From contig JBBRWV010000055.1 of NCBI GenBank assembly GCA_038248985.1, forward strand, positions 1 through 22,608: DNA of 22,608 nucleotides. The letters run 5' to 3'. Of the stretch, positions 7,595 through 14,445 are shown piece after piece; the stretch's first letter is position 1; every line of letters starts with the position of its first letter. Position numbers and translations under genes: made by a program. The DNA is from JBBRWV01 sp038248985 (GTDB lineage Bacteria > Planctomycetota > Phycisphaerae > WQYP01). The notes under the pieces are model-generated. The model saw only the letters and a program-made list of their open reading frames with translations, had not been told where the DNA came from and made no database searches.

Positions 7595-7649
7595 CAGTGG
7601 GCGAGTGATAAATTGATTGACCCGCACCGACAGAACCAGTGGGCTTTCG

Positions 7650-8753
7650 TTACCAGGTGAGCTCGTTGGGGTTGAAGACGGGGCCGTCGGTGCAGGTGAG
7701 TTTGTATTTCCATTCGCCTTCGGGGAGGGCGGTGGGGCCTGCGCCGTGCCATTTGATGACGCAGGATTGGCAGGTGCCCATGCCGCAGGCCATGGGTTGT
7801 TCGAGGGAGACTTGGCAGGGGATGTGGAAGGCGGCGGCGACTTGGGCGGTGGCTTTCATCATGGGGGTGGGGCCGCAACAGAAGATGACGACTTTGTTCG
7901 TGCGGAGGTCTGCGGACTGAGGGCTGAGGGCGGGGGGGAGGTTTTGGAGGAATTTGGTGAGGGCCTGGGTGACGAAGCCTTTCATGCCAAGGGAGCCGTC
8001 GTCGGTGGTGATGACGGTGGGGAAGGCGTGGGCGGCGAATTCGGAAGCGTTGAGGATGGGGGAGCCGTCGGGGGAGGGCGCGTGGGAGGTGGAAGGGAAG
8101 GTGAGGGGGACGAGTTCGGCGCGTTGGGCACCGACGAAAGCAACGGCGTTGCGCGCGGCGGCTTTGACAGATTCGGCGAGGTAAAACATGGGGGGAATGC
8201 CGACTCCGCCACCGACGAGGAGGGCGAGTTGGAGGTCATCGGGAAGGGCGAAACCGTTGCCGAGGGGACCGATGACCGAGAGGGTTTCGGCGGGGGTGAG
8301 GGAGGCGAGGTGGCGGGTGCCTTTGCCGACGACGCGGTGGATGAGGTCGAGTTCGCAGGCCCCCCCTACCGAGGGGTCAGGGGTCAGGGGGGAGGGGTCA
8401 GAGGGGAGGTCGCGGCGGGCGGCGATGGAGAAGGGGCGACGGAGGTAGGCTTGGGGGGAGGCGAAGTCAGGGTCGAGAAGGACGGGACGGGAGGATTCGT
8501 TACCTGCTGCACCTTTTTGGCCCAGGTCACCGCCCCACTCGAAGGAGGTGTAGGCGGGGGCGTGATCCGGGGGGAGGGCGCAGTCGAGTTGGACGAACTG
8601 GCCGGGACGGCTGGGGGGGAAGTAGGGGAGGAGGAGGGTGAGGCGGTAATGATCGGTGCAGATGCGGAGGTTGCGGAGGACGGTGGCGGGGAAGAGTCCG
8701 CGAGGGCTTTGGGAGGTGGGTTTCAGGCGGTTGGTGGAGGGGGAGAGAGTCAT
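7650..8753 (-). CDS. pyrK: PyrK-like FAD/[2Fe-2S] dihydroorotate dehydrogenase electron-transfer subunit, with insertions
   Basis: PyrK passes electrons from dihydroorotate dehydrogenase B (PyrD) to NAD+ in pyrimidine synthesis. Domain order fits: an FAD-binding part with PGQFVQL and the flavin signature LRRPFSIA, GPLGNGF, an NAD-binding part with LLVGGGVGIPPM and IFCCGPTPMM, and a C-terminal [2Fe-2S] loop CGMGTCQSCVIK with the fourth Cys in LTCTDG. At 367 residues it is clearly longer than the roughly 250-280 usual for PyrK. The excess includes a stretch of about 40 residues between FVQLD and LRRPFSIA and a Pro/Asp/Ser-rich insert (PSDPSPLTPDPSVGG) encoded by GGGGTCAG repeats. The ATG at 8753 has AAGG 11 nt upstream; a TTG nine codons earlier is possible. 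No pyrD is adjacent, so a related ferredoxin-reductase role is possible. Confidence 0.85.
   Translation of the reverse strand: MTLSPSTNRLKPTSQSPRGLFPATVLRNLRICTDHYRLTLLLPYFPPSRPGQFVQLDCALPPDHAPAYTSFEWGGDLGQKGAAGNESSRPVLLDPDFASPQAYLRRPFSIAARRDLPSDPSPLTPDPSVGGACELDLIHRVVGKGTRHLASLTPAETLSVIGPLGNGFALPDDLQLALLVGGGVGIPPMFYLAESVKAAARNAVAFVGAQRAELVPLTFPSTSHAPSPDGSPILNASEFAAHAFPTVITTDDGSLGMKGFVTQALTKFLQNLPPALSPQSADLRTNKVVIFCCGPTPMMKATAQVAAAFHIPCQVSLEQPMACGMGTCQSCVIKWHGAGPTALPEGEWKYKLTCTDGPVFNPNELTW
8373..8401. repeat. GGGGTCAG repeats inside pyrK
   Basis: Three copies of GGGGTCAG at 8373-8380, 8380-8387 and 8394-8401 lie inside the pyrK reading frame and keep it open. Further copies occur between genes at 10976-10983 and 13772-13779, so this looks like a dispersed intergenic word that has entered a coding region. 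Confidence 0.5.
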
Positions 8754-8801
8754 AGGGTTATCTACCTTATCAAAACCCAAACATTTATGAAGAACGGGAG
8801 C

Positions 8802-8832
8802 GTGAATTTCGCGATGACGTTTGTGAATTTCG
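8802..8832. promoter_or_regulatory. 10-bp direct repeat with 21-bp period between pyrK and flgM
   Basis: GTGAATTTCG occurs exactly at 8802-8811 and again at 8823-8832. The 21-bp period is two helical turns, as in a tandem regulator site on one face of the DNA. It lies about 50-80 nt upstream of the pyrK start. The rest of the 260-nt divergent gap is A+T-richer than its surroundings. Confidence 0.4.
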
Positions 8833-8916
8833 GACCTAAGTAGAGATTCCAGTGTAGGTTAGACATTTTTTATTGTCATCATTTTTTCCTTTATGTCGAG
8901 GGCGGTGTTTGAACGA

Positions 8917-8922
8917 TATACT
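8917..8922 (+). promoter_or_regulatory. Possible -10 box upstream of flgM
   Basis: TATACT in the A+T-rich stretch about 92 nt before the flgM start. The -35 region is poor, and no flagellar sigma-28-type or sigma-54-type promoter was recognised. Confidence 0.25.
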
Positions 8923-9013
8923 TAGCAGCAACTGAGATCTGCCGGAGTCGTTTGGACCGATTTGGCGGGCAGTCTTAGGAAGGCGTTTTTTATAGGGCAG
9001 CGTGAGTGGTTTT

Positions 9014-9289
9014 ATGAGCATATCGCCGATAGGTTCGAATTCCCCCATCACGCGCTTGCAGGGAAGCACAGCGGCAGGACCAATTCAGGGTTCGCAGGAA
9101 GCGGACGTGCGTAAGTTGGACACTGTGGAAATCAGTGATTCAGCGCGTTACCTGAGTGAGATTCGCAAGTTACCAGAGGTTCGTCAGGAGAAGGTGAATG
9201 CGGTGCGCGAGCAAATCGCGGCGGGCACGTACCTTACACCTGAGAAGATGGAAATAACGGTGAGTCGATTGATGGAGGATCTGGCGTAG
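9014..9289 (+). CDS. flgM: Anti-sigma-28 factor FlgM
   Basis: FlgM binds the flagellar sigma factor FliA and holds back late flagellar genes until the hook-basal body can export FlgM. This 91-residue protein has the family's disordered Ser/Gly/Thr-rich N-terminal half and the C-terminal sigma-binding helices: DTVEISDSARYLSEI, then KVNAVREQIAAGTYLTPEKM and ISVSRL-like VSRLMEDLA at the end. The ATG at 9014 is preferred; a GTG at 9002 adds four residues, and neither has a strong ribosome-binding site. A strong intrinsic terminator follows at 9378. No other flagellar gene is in the window, so flgM is a lone transcription unit here. Confidence 0.88.
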   Translation: MSISPIGSNSPITRLQGSTAAGPIQGSQEADVRKLDTVEISDSARYLSEIRKLPEVRQEKVNAVREQIAAGTYLTPEKMEITVSRLMEDLA

Positions 9290-9377
9290 CCGTAGGGAGG
9301 GCGGAGTGATGCGAACGAAACGGTACCAAGTTTTGTTTTTTGGTTTCGATTTCGATTTTTGATTTGAATGAGTATTG

Positions 9378-9409
9378 AAAGGCCCTGCGCTTGGCGCGGG
9401 GCTTTTTTA
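9378..9409 (+). terminator. Intrinsic terminator after flgM
   Basis: A 13-bp G+C-rich stem with two wobble pairs (AAAGGCCCTGCGC with GCGCGGGGCTTT), loop TTG, is followed by a run of T. It ends about 120 nt after the flgM stop and 44 nt before the convergent hpt stop. It is the clearest terminator in the window. Confidence 0.85.
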
Positions 9410-9452
9410 TTGGTTATGGGGTGAGGAGAAGTGCGCGCGGGGGTGCGGAGCG

Positions 9453-9791
9453 TCAGGGGGCGGCGAGGGAGTGGAGGGTGATGAGGAGGGTGGTGAGGGC
9501 GGATTGGATCTGAGGGGCTGGTTGGGGGGCGGATTGAGGGGCGGGTTGGTGGGTGAGGATGGTTTGTTCGAGGGCCTGGGCTTGCTGGGAGACGAGGGGG
9601 AAGCCGTAGGAGCCGCCGGAGCCTTTGAGTTGGTGGGCGCGGCGGCGGACGAGTTCCCAGTGGGCCGCGTCGGCATCGGCGCGGAGGGCGACGGCGTGGG
9701 CGGCGGCATCGACGATGTAGGCGCGGAGGAGGACGGCCATGGAGGGGTCGGCGTGCAAAGAGCTGTAGAGAGGGGCGGGGGTTGGAGTCAT
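9453..9791 (-). CDS. Histidine-containing phosphotransfer (Hpt) protein
   Basis: A 112-residue stand-alone Hpt domain that would carry phosphate between a hybrid histidine kinase and a response regulator. The motif RAHQLKGSGGSYGF holds the phospho-accepting His53 and the Lys56-Gly-Ser-Gly turn typical of Hpt four-helix bundles. An Ala/Gln/Pro repeat linker (QPAPQSAPQPAPQ) interrupts the last helices. The frame is open upstream but that is antisense of the PiT gene; the ATG at 9791 is the first sensible start. It follows the PiT gene by 31 nt and probably belongs to that operon. No kinase or receiver is in the window. Confidence 0.8.
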   Translation of the reverse strand: MTPTPAPLYSSLHADPSMAVLLRAYIVDAAAHAVALRADADAAHWELVRRRAHQLKGSGGSYGFPLVSQQAQALEQTILTHQPAPQSAPQPAPQIQSALTTLLITLHSLAAP

Positions 9792-9822
9792 GACGGTATC
9801 CGGAGCGTAATACAGGCACGAG

Positions 9823-10959
9823 TTATTGGAAGTGGGGTTCGATGAGGAAGTGTATAAGGGCGTAGGCGATTCCGCCAATGAAAGCGGAGCAGGGGATGGT
9901 GAGGATCCAGGCGATGACGATGCGTTGGCCCCAGATCCAGCGGACGGAGCGGATGGACTTGGTGGTGCCGACGCCGAGGATGGATCCGGTGATGGCGTGG
10001 GTGGTGGACATGGGGATTTTGTTGGCGGTGGCGAAGATGATGGTGAGGGCGGCGGCGGCTTCGGCACAGAACCCTCCTACCGGTTGGAGGCGGGTGATGC
10101 CGGAGCCCATGGTTTTGACGATGCGCCAGCCGCCGAAGCAGGTGCCGAGGGCGATGGCGGCGTGGCAGGTGAGGATGATCCACCAGGCGATATTGTGTTC
10201 ATGTCCGAGGAAGTTGAAGGAGTTCATGACCGAGGAGGGGTCGGGCTGGCTCCAGGAGGAGAGGCCTGCGGCGGTGAGGAGCATGACGATGATGCCCATG
10301 GTTTTCTGGGCGTCGTTGCCGCCGTGGCCGAGGGAGTAGACGGCAGCAGAGACGAGTTGGAGTCGGCGGAAGTATTTATCGACTTTGGAGGGGGTGGAAT
10401 AGCGGAACATCCAGGAGATGGCGATCATGAAGAGTGAGCCGAGGAGGAAGCCGATGATGGGTGCGAGGATGATGAAGAGGAGGATGGCGCCCCAGCCGGA
10501 CCACCATCCGGACCAGAGGAGGACGCCGAAGCCGTTTTTGGCGATGGCGGAGCCGGCGATGCCGGCGACGAGGGCGTGGGAGGAGGAGGTGGGGAGGGCG
10601 AGGAGCCAGGTGATGATGTTCCAGATGATGGCGCCGAGGAGTCCGCCGAAGACGACGTAGATATCGATCACGTCGGTGTGGACGAGACCTGAGCCGATGG
10701 TTTTGGCGACGCCGGTGCCGAAGAGGAAGGCGGCGATGAAGTTGAAGAAGGCGGCCCAGATGACGGCCTGGGTGGGGGAGAGGACGCGGGTGGAGACAAT
10801 GGTGGCGATGGAGTTGGCGGCATCATGGAAGCCGTTGAGGAAGTCGAAGACGAGGGCGACGGCGATGATGGCGAAGATGAGCCAGAGCATGCGCGGGGAG
10901 GGGGCGGCGGAGGTGGCGGCGTGGGAGGCGGTTTCAGCGAGAGTGAGGAGTGAAAGCAT
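9823..10959 (-). CDS. pit: PiT-family inorganic phosphate transporter
   Basis: A low-affinity, cation-coupled phosphate permease of the inner membrane, 378 residues, with about ten hydrophobic segments. The two duplicated PiT signatures are present: GFHDAANSIATIV near residue 43 and GGNDAQKTMGI near residue 215. Also present are LPTSSSHALVAG in the first half and its repeat-partner IPMSTTHAITGSILG in the second. The gene lies 50 nt downstream of a DUF47/PhoU-like gene, the usual partner of bacterial Pit proteins, and 31 nt upstream of hpt. The three probably form one operon. The intergenic 10976-11004 stretch is GGGGTC-rich. Confidence 0.95.
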   Translation of the reverse strand: MLSLLTLAETASHAATSAAPSPRMLWLIFAIIAVALVFDFLNGFHDAANSIATIVSTRVLSPTQAVIWAAFFNFIAAFLFGTGVAKTIGSGLVHTDVIDIYVVFGGLLGAIIWNIITWLLALPTSSSHALVAGIAGSAIAKNGFGVLLWSGWWSGWGAILLFIILAPIIGFLLGSLFMIAISWMFRYSTPSKVDKYFRRLQLVSAAVYSLGHGGNDAQKTMGIIVMLLTAAGLSSWSQPDPSSVMNSFNFLGHEHNIAWWIILTCHAAIALGTCFGGWRIVKTMGSGITRLQPVGGFCAEAAAALTIIFATANKIPMSTTHAITGSILGVGTTKSIRSVRWIWGQRIVIAWILTIPCSAFIGGIAYALIHFLIEPHFQ

Positions 10960-11009
10960 GGGGCTCGATAGTTGAGGGGTCAGGGGACGGGGGTCGGGTC
11001 AGAGCGGGG

Positions 11010-11636
11010 TTAGCCGTTTTTGAGGACGATGCGTTCAAGGACGTTGGTGGCGTCTTCGCAGCCGTCGATGGCGGCTTCCATGAAGGTAAAGAATTCTTTC
11101 CATTTGATGACGTGGAGGGGGTCGGAATTATTTTCGAAGAGTTTGGAGACGGCGGCGAGGTGGTTGTCATCGCCGACGTTTTCGAGGCGGTGGACTTCGA
11201 TGATTTTTTCCTGGAGGTCGGTGAGTTTGCGGGTTTTGCGTAGGCGGATGACGGCCTCGGAGAGGGCGAGGGTACATTGGACGAGGATTTCGGATTGTTT
11301 GACGAAGGCGACTTCGACGGTTTTGACGTGGTAGCTGCCGAGGCGTTTGGCGAGGGCGTTGATGTTGTCGACGATGGAGTCGAGTTCGCCGACGAGGGCG
11401 TGGATGTCCTCGCGGTCGAAGGGGGTGATGAAGGTGCGGTCGAGGCGATCGAGGGCCTGGTGGGCGAGTTGATCGGCGTCGTGTTCTTCCTGTTTGATGC
11501 GTTGGATTTGCTGGTCCATGCCTTGGGGGAAGTTGGTGGCGAGTACGCGGAGGTGTCCGGCGCAGGAGACGGCGTGCTTGGCGAGGCCCTCGAAGAGGTC
11601 AAAGAAGACGGTGTCACGGGGGAGGAAATTCAGCAT
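11010..11636 (-). CDS. DUF47-family PhoU-like protein, partner of the phosphate transporter
   Basis: A 208-residue all-helical cytoplasmic protein of the DUF47 (PhoU-related, TIGR00153-type) family, which regulates or assists Pit transporters. The start MLNFLPRDTVFFDLFEG matches the family's opening pattern. It is followed by the heptad-rich helices QQIQRIKQEEHDADQLAH, the conserved FITPFDREDIHALV motif (metal-binding Asp/Glu) and LDSIVDNINALAKRL. The C-terminal half is a second bundle. A longer open frame upstream lacks coding character; the ATG at 11636 has an AAGG ribosome-binding site. It leads the DUF47-pit-hpt run. Confidence 0.92.
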   Translation of the reverse strand: MLNFLPRDTVFFDLFEGLAKHAVSCAGHLRVLATNFPQGMDQQIQRIKQEEHDADQLAHQALDRLDRTFITPFDREDIHALVGELDSIVDNINALAKRLGSYHVKTVEVAFVKQSEILVQCTLALSEAVIRLRKTRKLTDLQEKIIEVHRLENVGDDNHLAAVSKLFENNSDPLHVIKWKEFFTFMEAAIDGCEDATNVLERIVLKNG

Positions 11637-11889
11637 GGACCTTACTCGTTTCTTAATACAGGAAGAATGCCGGATTATGGAGGGAAGGGGGAATGGGGGC
11701 AATGCAGAGAGGGGAGGAAATTCCATTTTTCGATGGCGGGGTGAAGATTTGCGGGTGGGGAGTGGAGGTGGGGCGTCCAGGCGTGCCGGAGGAACGGGCA
11801 AGGGGCTTATAAAAATGGTGAAATAGTGGGCAAAAAATCCGGGTTGGGTCTGTATTTCGCCGATGGAAGAGGGTAGGCTAGTTTGCTTT

Positions 11890-12678
11890 ATGAAATATAC
11901 GCTTCGACGAAATTTCTGGGTGGCGTGCGCGATGGTGGTTGCGGGCGGCGGGGCTACGCTGTTGAGCGGATGCAAAGGGAGCCCTACGGCGGCATCGACG
12001 GGGGGTGAAGGGGCGATGGGGAAGCCACCGGTGGTGGAAGCGGTGCTTAGCGGGCGTGTGGGGACAGAGTTTTCGGCGGGGCAATCGCCGGTGTCGGGGG
12101 AAGCGTGGCGTAGAGTGAAATGGGAAGCGTTGGTGAATCCGGGAAACAGTGCGAAGATGACGGCACCGGCGCAGACAGCGATCCTGTACGATGCGGGGCG
12201 GGTGTACGTGGGATTCATTTGTGAGCAGCCGATGGCGAGCCACGATGTGGTATCGGTGTTTCTGGACACGTTGGGAACGGGGAAAGAATATATCGAGGTG
12301 AAGACGGGCCGGGAGGGCAAGACGTCGACGACGTGGTACCGGGCGAGCATGGCACCGACGGCGCGAGAAGATGGTTCGCCGAATTTTGCGCATCCGATGT
12401 CGACGGTGCCGGGGTGGGATTTGAAGGCTTTGGAAGCCAAGACGTGGGTGGAGGGGAATCGCTGGATGGCGGTGGTGGCGATACCGCTGAGCACCTTGCC
12501 GATGCCGATGCAGACGGTGGGCAAGGCGGGGGCGGTATGGCGCATGAATTGTTTGCGGGTGACGAAATCGGGGACGACGCGGGTGGAATCGTTGCAGAGC
12601 AATTTGTCGAAGGTGTATCAGGGGGCGCAATCGGTGAGTCCGTATCGGATGGCTGAGGTGCAGTTGACGGGGGAGTGA
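11890..12678 (+). CDS. Lipoprotein with a CBM9-like/DOMON-like domain
   Basis: A 262-residue predicted lipoprotein. The signal peptide ends in the lipobox LSGC with the lipidated Cys28. A Gly/Ala/Ser/Thr-rich linker leads into a beta-rich domain of about 200 residues with the features of the carbohydrate-binding-module-9-like fold: WRRVKWEALVNP, AILYDAGRVYVGFICEQP, VVSVFLDTLGTGKEYIEVKTG and WMAVVAIPLSTLP. Such domains occur in surface proteins that bind sugars or haem; the ligand here is unknown. I use the ATG at 11890 because it puts the basic residues directly before the hydrophobic core; an ATG at 11863 would add nine residues. A TATAAA at 11808-11813 may belong to its promoter. Confidence 0.75.
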   Translation: MKYTLRRNFWVACAMVVAGGGATLLSGCKGSPTAASTGGEGAMGKPPVVEAVLSGRVGTEFSAGQSPVSGEAWRRVKWEALVNPGNSAKMTAPAQTAILYDAGRVYVGFICEQPMASHDVVSVFLDTLGTGKEYIEVKTGREGKTSTTWYRASMAPTAREDGSPNFAHPMSTVPGWDLKALEAKTWVEGNRWMAVVAIPLSTLPMPMQTVGKAGAVWRMNCLRVTKSGTTRVESLQSNLSKVYQGAQSVSPYRMAEVQLTGE

Positions 12679-12709
12679 AGGGGAACGCAACGCGCGGGGG
12701 TTGGCGGCG

Positions 12710-12878
12710 TTAATCATTGATGACAATGAAGCGAATCAACGTGATGGCGGCGGGTTTATGCCCGTGGGCGGCGACGGCGATGACGGGGGTGTGGGGGGCA
12801 CCGATCGAGAAGGTGGAATTGCCGACGATTATGATGGGGAATGAGGTGGTGGGTGTCGAGGCGGAGGGCGGCGGGCAT
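12710..12878 (-). other. Short possible coding remnant, frame uncertain
   Basis: Downstream of the 12900 gene an ATG at 12878 with a GGAG ribosome-binding site opens a 40-codon frame (MPAALRLDTHHLIP...). An overlapping frame in the same direction without a good start carries protein-like sequence with C-ending codons (VGNSTFSIGAPHTPVIAVAA) to a TAA at 12710. The two could be one small gene joined by a frameshift near the HLIP codons, or neither may be real. I do not recognise either product. Confidence 0.25.
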
Positions 12879-12899
12879 GGGAGTCTCCGGAGAGGGCGG

Positions 12900-13385
12900 T
12901 TAGTCCAAGTACCAGCCGCCGTCTTGTTCGAAGAAGCGGAGGGGTTTGGTGCCGTCGCCAAAACGATAGGCGGCGAAATGGCCCTCTTCATCGGCGGCGA
13001 AGGTGGCGTTGGGTGCGGCTTTAAGGGAGGCGCGCAGTTTGGCGAGTTTGGACTGCGGGTCGTCGATATCCTGGGCGCTGAAATCGGCGACGATTTTGGC
13101 GTATTTCACTTCGCCGAACCTTTTGCGGGTGGAGGGCGCCATGGCCAACGGGACCACTTCGGCGTATTTTTGGGCTTCGATGAGGGTGAGGCATTGGGCT
13201 ATTTTGGCGTCGAGGATTTTTTTTATGGCGGCGGCGTCCTGGGTTGCGGGCGCGGAGGTGGTGGAGGCGTGGGTCGTGGTGATTTCGGCGGTGGAGGTGG
13301 CGGGGACCGAGGGGGTGATGGGGCCAAGGGCGAGGAAGAGGCCCGCGGCGAGGGCGAGGAGACCGACGAGATATTTGTGGCGCAT
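12900..13385 (-). CDS. Small secreted protein of unknown function
   Basis: A 161-residue protein with a Sec signal peptide (MRHKYLVGLLALAAGLFLALG). A Thr/Ala/Ser-rich linker to about residue 50 is followed by an alpha-helical part (AAIKKILDAKIAQCLTLIEAQKYAEVVPLAM) and a C-terminal beta-like section ending in RFFEQDGGWYLD. The ending resembles proteins that close on a Trp-containing strand, such as NTF2-like or DUF4878-like lumenal proteins, but I cannot name the family. AAGGA lies about 8 nt before the ATG. It is divergent from the FmdB-type gene. Confidence 0.75.
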   Translation of the reverse strand: MRHKYLVGLLALAAGLFLALGPITPSVPATSTAEITTTHASTTSAPATQDAAAIKKILDAKIAQCLTLIEAQKYAEVVPLAMAPSTRKRFGEVKYAKIVADFSAQDIDDPQSKLAKLRASLKAAPNATFAADEEGHFAAYRFGDGTKPLRFFEQDGGWYLD

Positions 13386-13452
13386 GGGGGATCCTTATCA
13401 AGCGCGGGGAGAGGTGGGTATTTTCCGGGCAGTGTGCGGTTGAAAGGGGATG

Positions 13453-13482
13453 GTGTCAACGAGAGGGGCGGATGTCTATAAT
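13453..13482 (+). promoter_or_regulatory. Promoter of the FmdB-type gene
   Basis: GTGTCA at 13453-13458, 18 nt, then a perfect TATAAT at 13477-13482. Transcription would start near 13489 and give a leader of about 30 nt carrying the GGAG ribosome-binding site. Confidence 0.55.
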
Positions 13483-13517
13483 GGCGAAGCGAATGGTTTT
13501 TGATGAATGGAGTGAAT

Positions 13518-13760
13518 ATGCCGATCTATGAGTTTCATTGCGATGCGTGCGACAAGTCGTTCGATCATTTGGCGAAGTCGATGGCGGAGCGAAATGAAAA
13601 GGTGGTTTGTCCGGAGTGCGGATCGAAGAAGACGGGGCGGAAGTTGTCGGTGGTGATGGTGGGTGCGGCGGCGGCGGGGCAGCCGAGCGGGGGCGGGGGG
13701 CACCAGCATTCGGGTATGTGCGGGTGCGGGAAGAGGCCGGGGTCTTGCGGGATGAATTGA
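13518..13760 (+). CDS. FmdB-family zinc-ribbon protein
   Basis: An 80-residue protein of the FmdB/CxxC-CxxC regulatory-protein family: MPIYEFHCDACDKSFDHL at the start, then VVCPECGSKK, giving a four-Cys zinc ribbon. The C-terminal tail is Gly/His/Cys-rich (GGGGHQHSGMCGCGKRPGSCG), with three or four extra Cys and two His that could bind a further metal. The ATG at 13518 is chosen over one six codons earlier because MPIYEF is the family start and a GGAG site sits just before it. FmdB proteins were named as putative regulators, but their role is unsettled. Confidence 0.88.
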   Translation: MPIYEFHCDACDKSFDHLAKSMAERNEKVVCPECGSKKTGRKLSVVMVGAAAAGQPSGGGGHQHSGMCGCGKRPGSCGMN

Positions 13761-13821
13761 GGGGAGGATTGGGGGTCAGATAGTTGGGTTGAGAATTTTG
13801 AGGAACGAGCGGAGGCGGACC

Positions 13822-14355
13822 ATGGCGGCAGGACTTGCGGGCAAAGCGGTTTTGATTTTTGTGGATGACGCGTACGAAGATTTGGAGTTGTGGTATCCGA
13901 AGTATCGTTTGCAGGAGGAGAGGGTGAAGGTGGTGGTGGCATCGTTGAAGGCGGGGCAGAAGTATGAGGGGAAGAACGGCTATCCGTGTATTTCGGATGC
14001 GGGGATTGAAGAGCAGGATGCGGGGCAGTTTGCGGGGGTGATTTGTGTGGGGGGATGGATGCCGGACAAGCTGCGGCGGAATGAGAAAGTGAAGCAGTTG
14101 ATTCGTGATTTTGACGGGGCCAGGAAGATGATCGGCGCGATCTGTCATGGGGGATGGATGCCGATATCGGCGGGGGTTTACCCGGGGGTGCGAGTGACGG
14201 GGAGCCCGGGGATCAAGGATGATTTGATTCATGCGGGGGCGCTGTTTGAGGATGCGGAGCTGGTGGTGGATGGGCATCATGTGACGGCGCGCAAGCCGGA
14301 TGATTTGCCGGCGTTTATGCGGGGAGTGCTGACGGTGCTGACGGGGAAGAATTGA
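13822..14355 (+). CDS. DJ-1/PfpI-family protein
   Basis: A 177-residue class I glutamine amidotransferase-fold protein of the DJ-1/PfpI superfamily, whose members include deglycases and stress proteins. The nucleophile elbow is GAICHG with Cys108 and His109; the acidic partner lies in DDAYEDLELWYP (Glu19 region), both as in PfpI. The usual GGxxxPxxLR segment is GGWMPDKLRR, and the elbow is followed by GWMPISAG rather than the more common GPWxLxxAG. GGAGG lies 9 nt before the chosen ATG at 13822. Substrate is unknown. It sits 61 nt after the FmdB-type gene and may be cotranscribed. Confidence 0.88.
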   Translation: MAAGLAGKAVLIFVDDAYEDLELWYPKYRLQEERVKVVVASLKAGQKYEGKNGYPCISDAGIEEQDAGQFAGVICVGGWMPDKLRRNEKVKQLIRDFDGARKMIGAICHGGWMPISAGVYPGVRVTGSPGIKDDLIHAGALFEDAELVVDGHHVTARKPDDLPAFMRGVLTVLTGKN

Positions 14356-14445
14356 ACGGACAGGGAGGGGCCCCCTCGGGGGAATGTTTCGTGAAGAAGG
14401 TTCCGCGAAGTGGTCGGTACGGTGTCAAAGGGATACGTCGGCCGC

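Noticed and set aside
7617..8843. A 408-codon plus-strand open frame
   Set aside because: It is the antisense of pyrK, which has full domain motifs. Its Gly/Glu/Val-rich product is what the strand's G-richness produces.
11637..12602. A longer N-terminal part for the DUF47 protein
   Set aside because: It is the antisense of the lipoprotein gene; the DUF47 family begins at MLNFLPRD.
12717..13481. A 254-codon plus-strand open frame
   Set aside because: Most of it is antisense to the signal-peptide protein at 12900-13385 and shows Gly/Glu-rich shadow composition.
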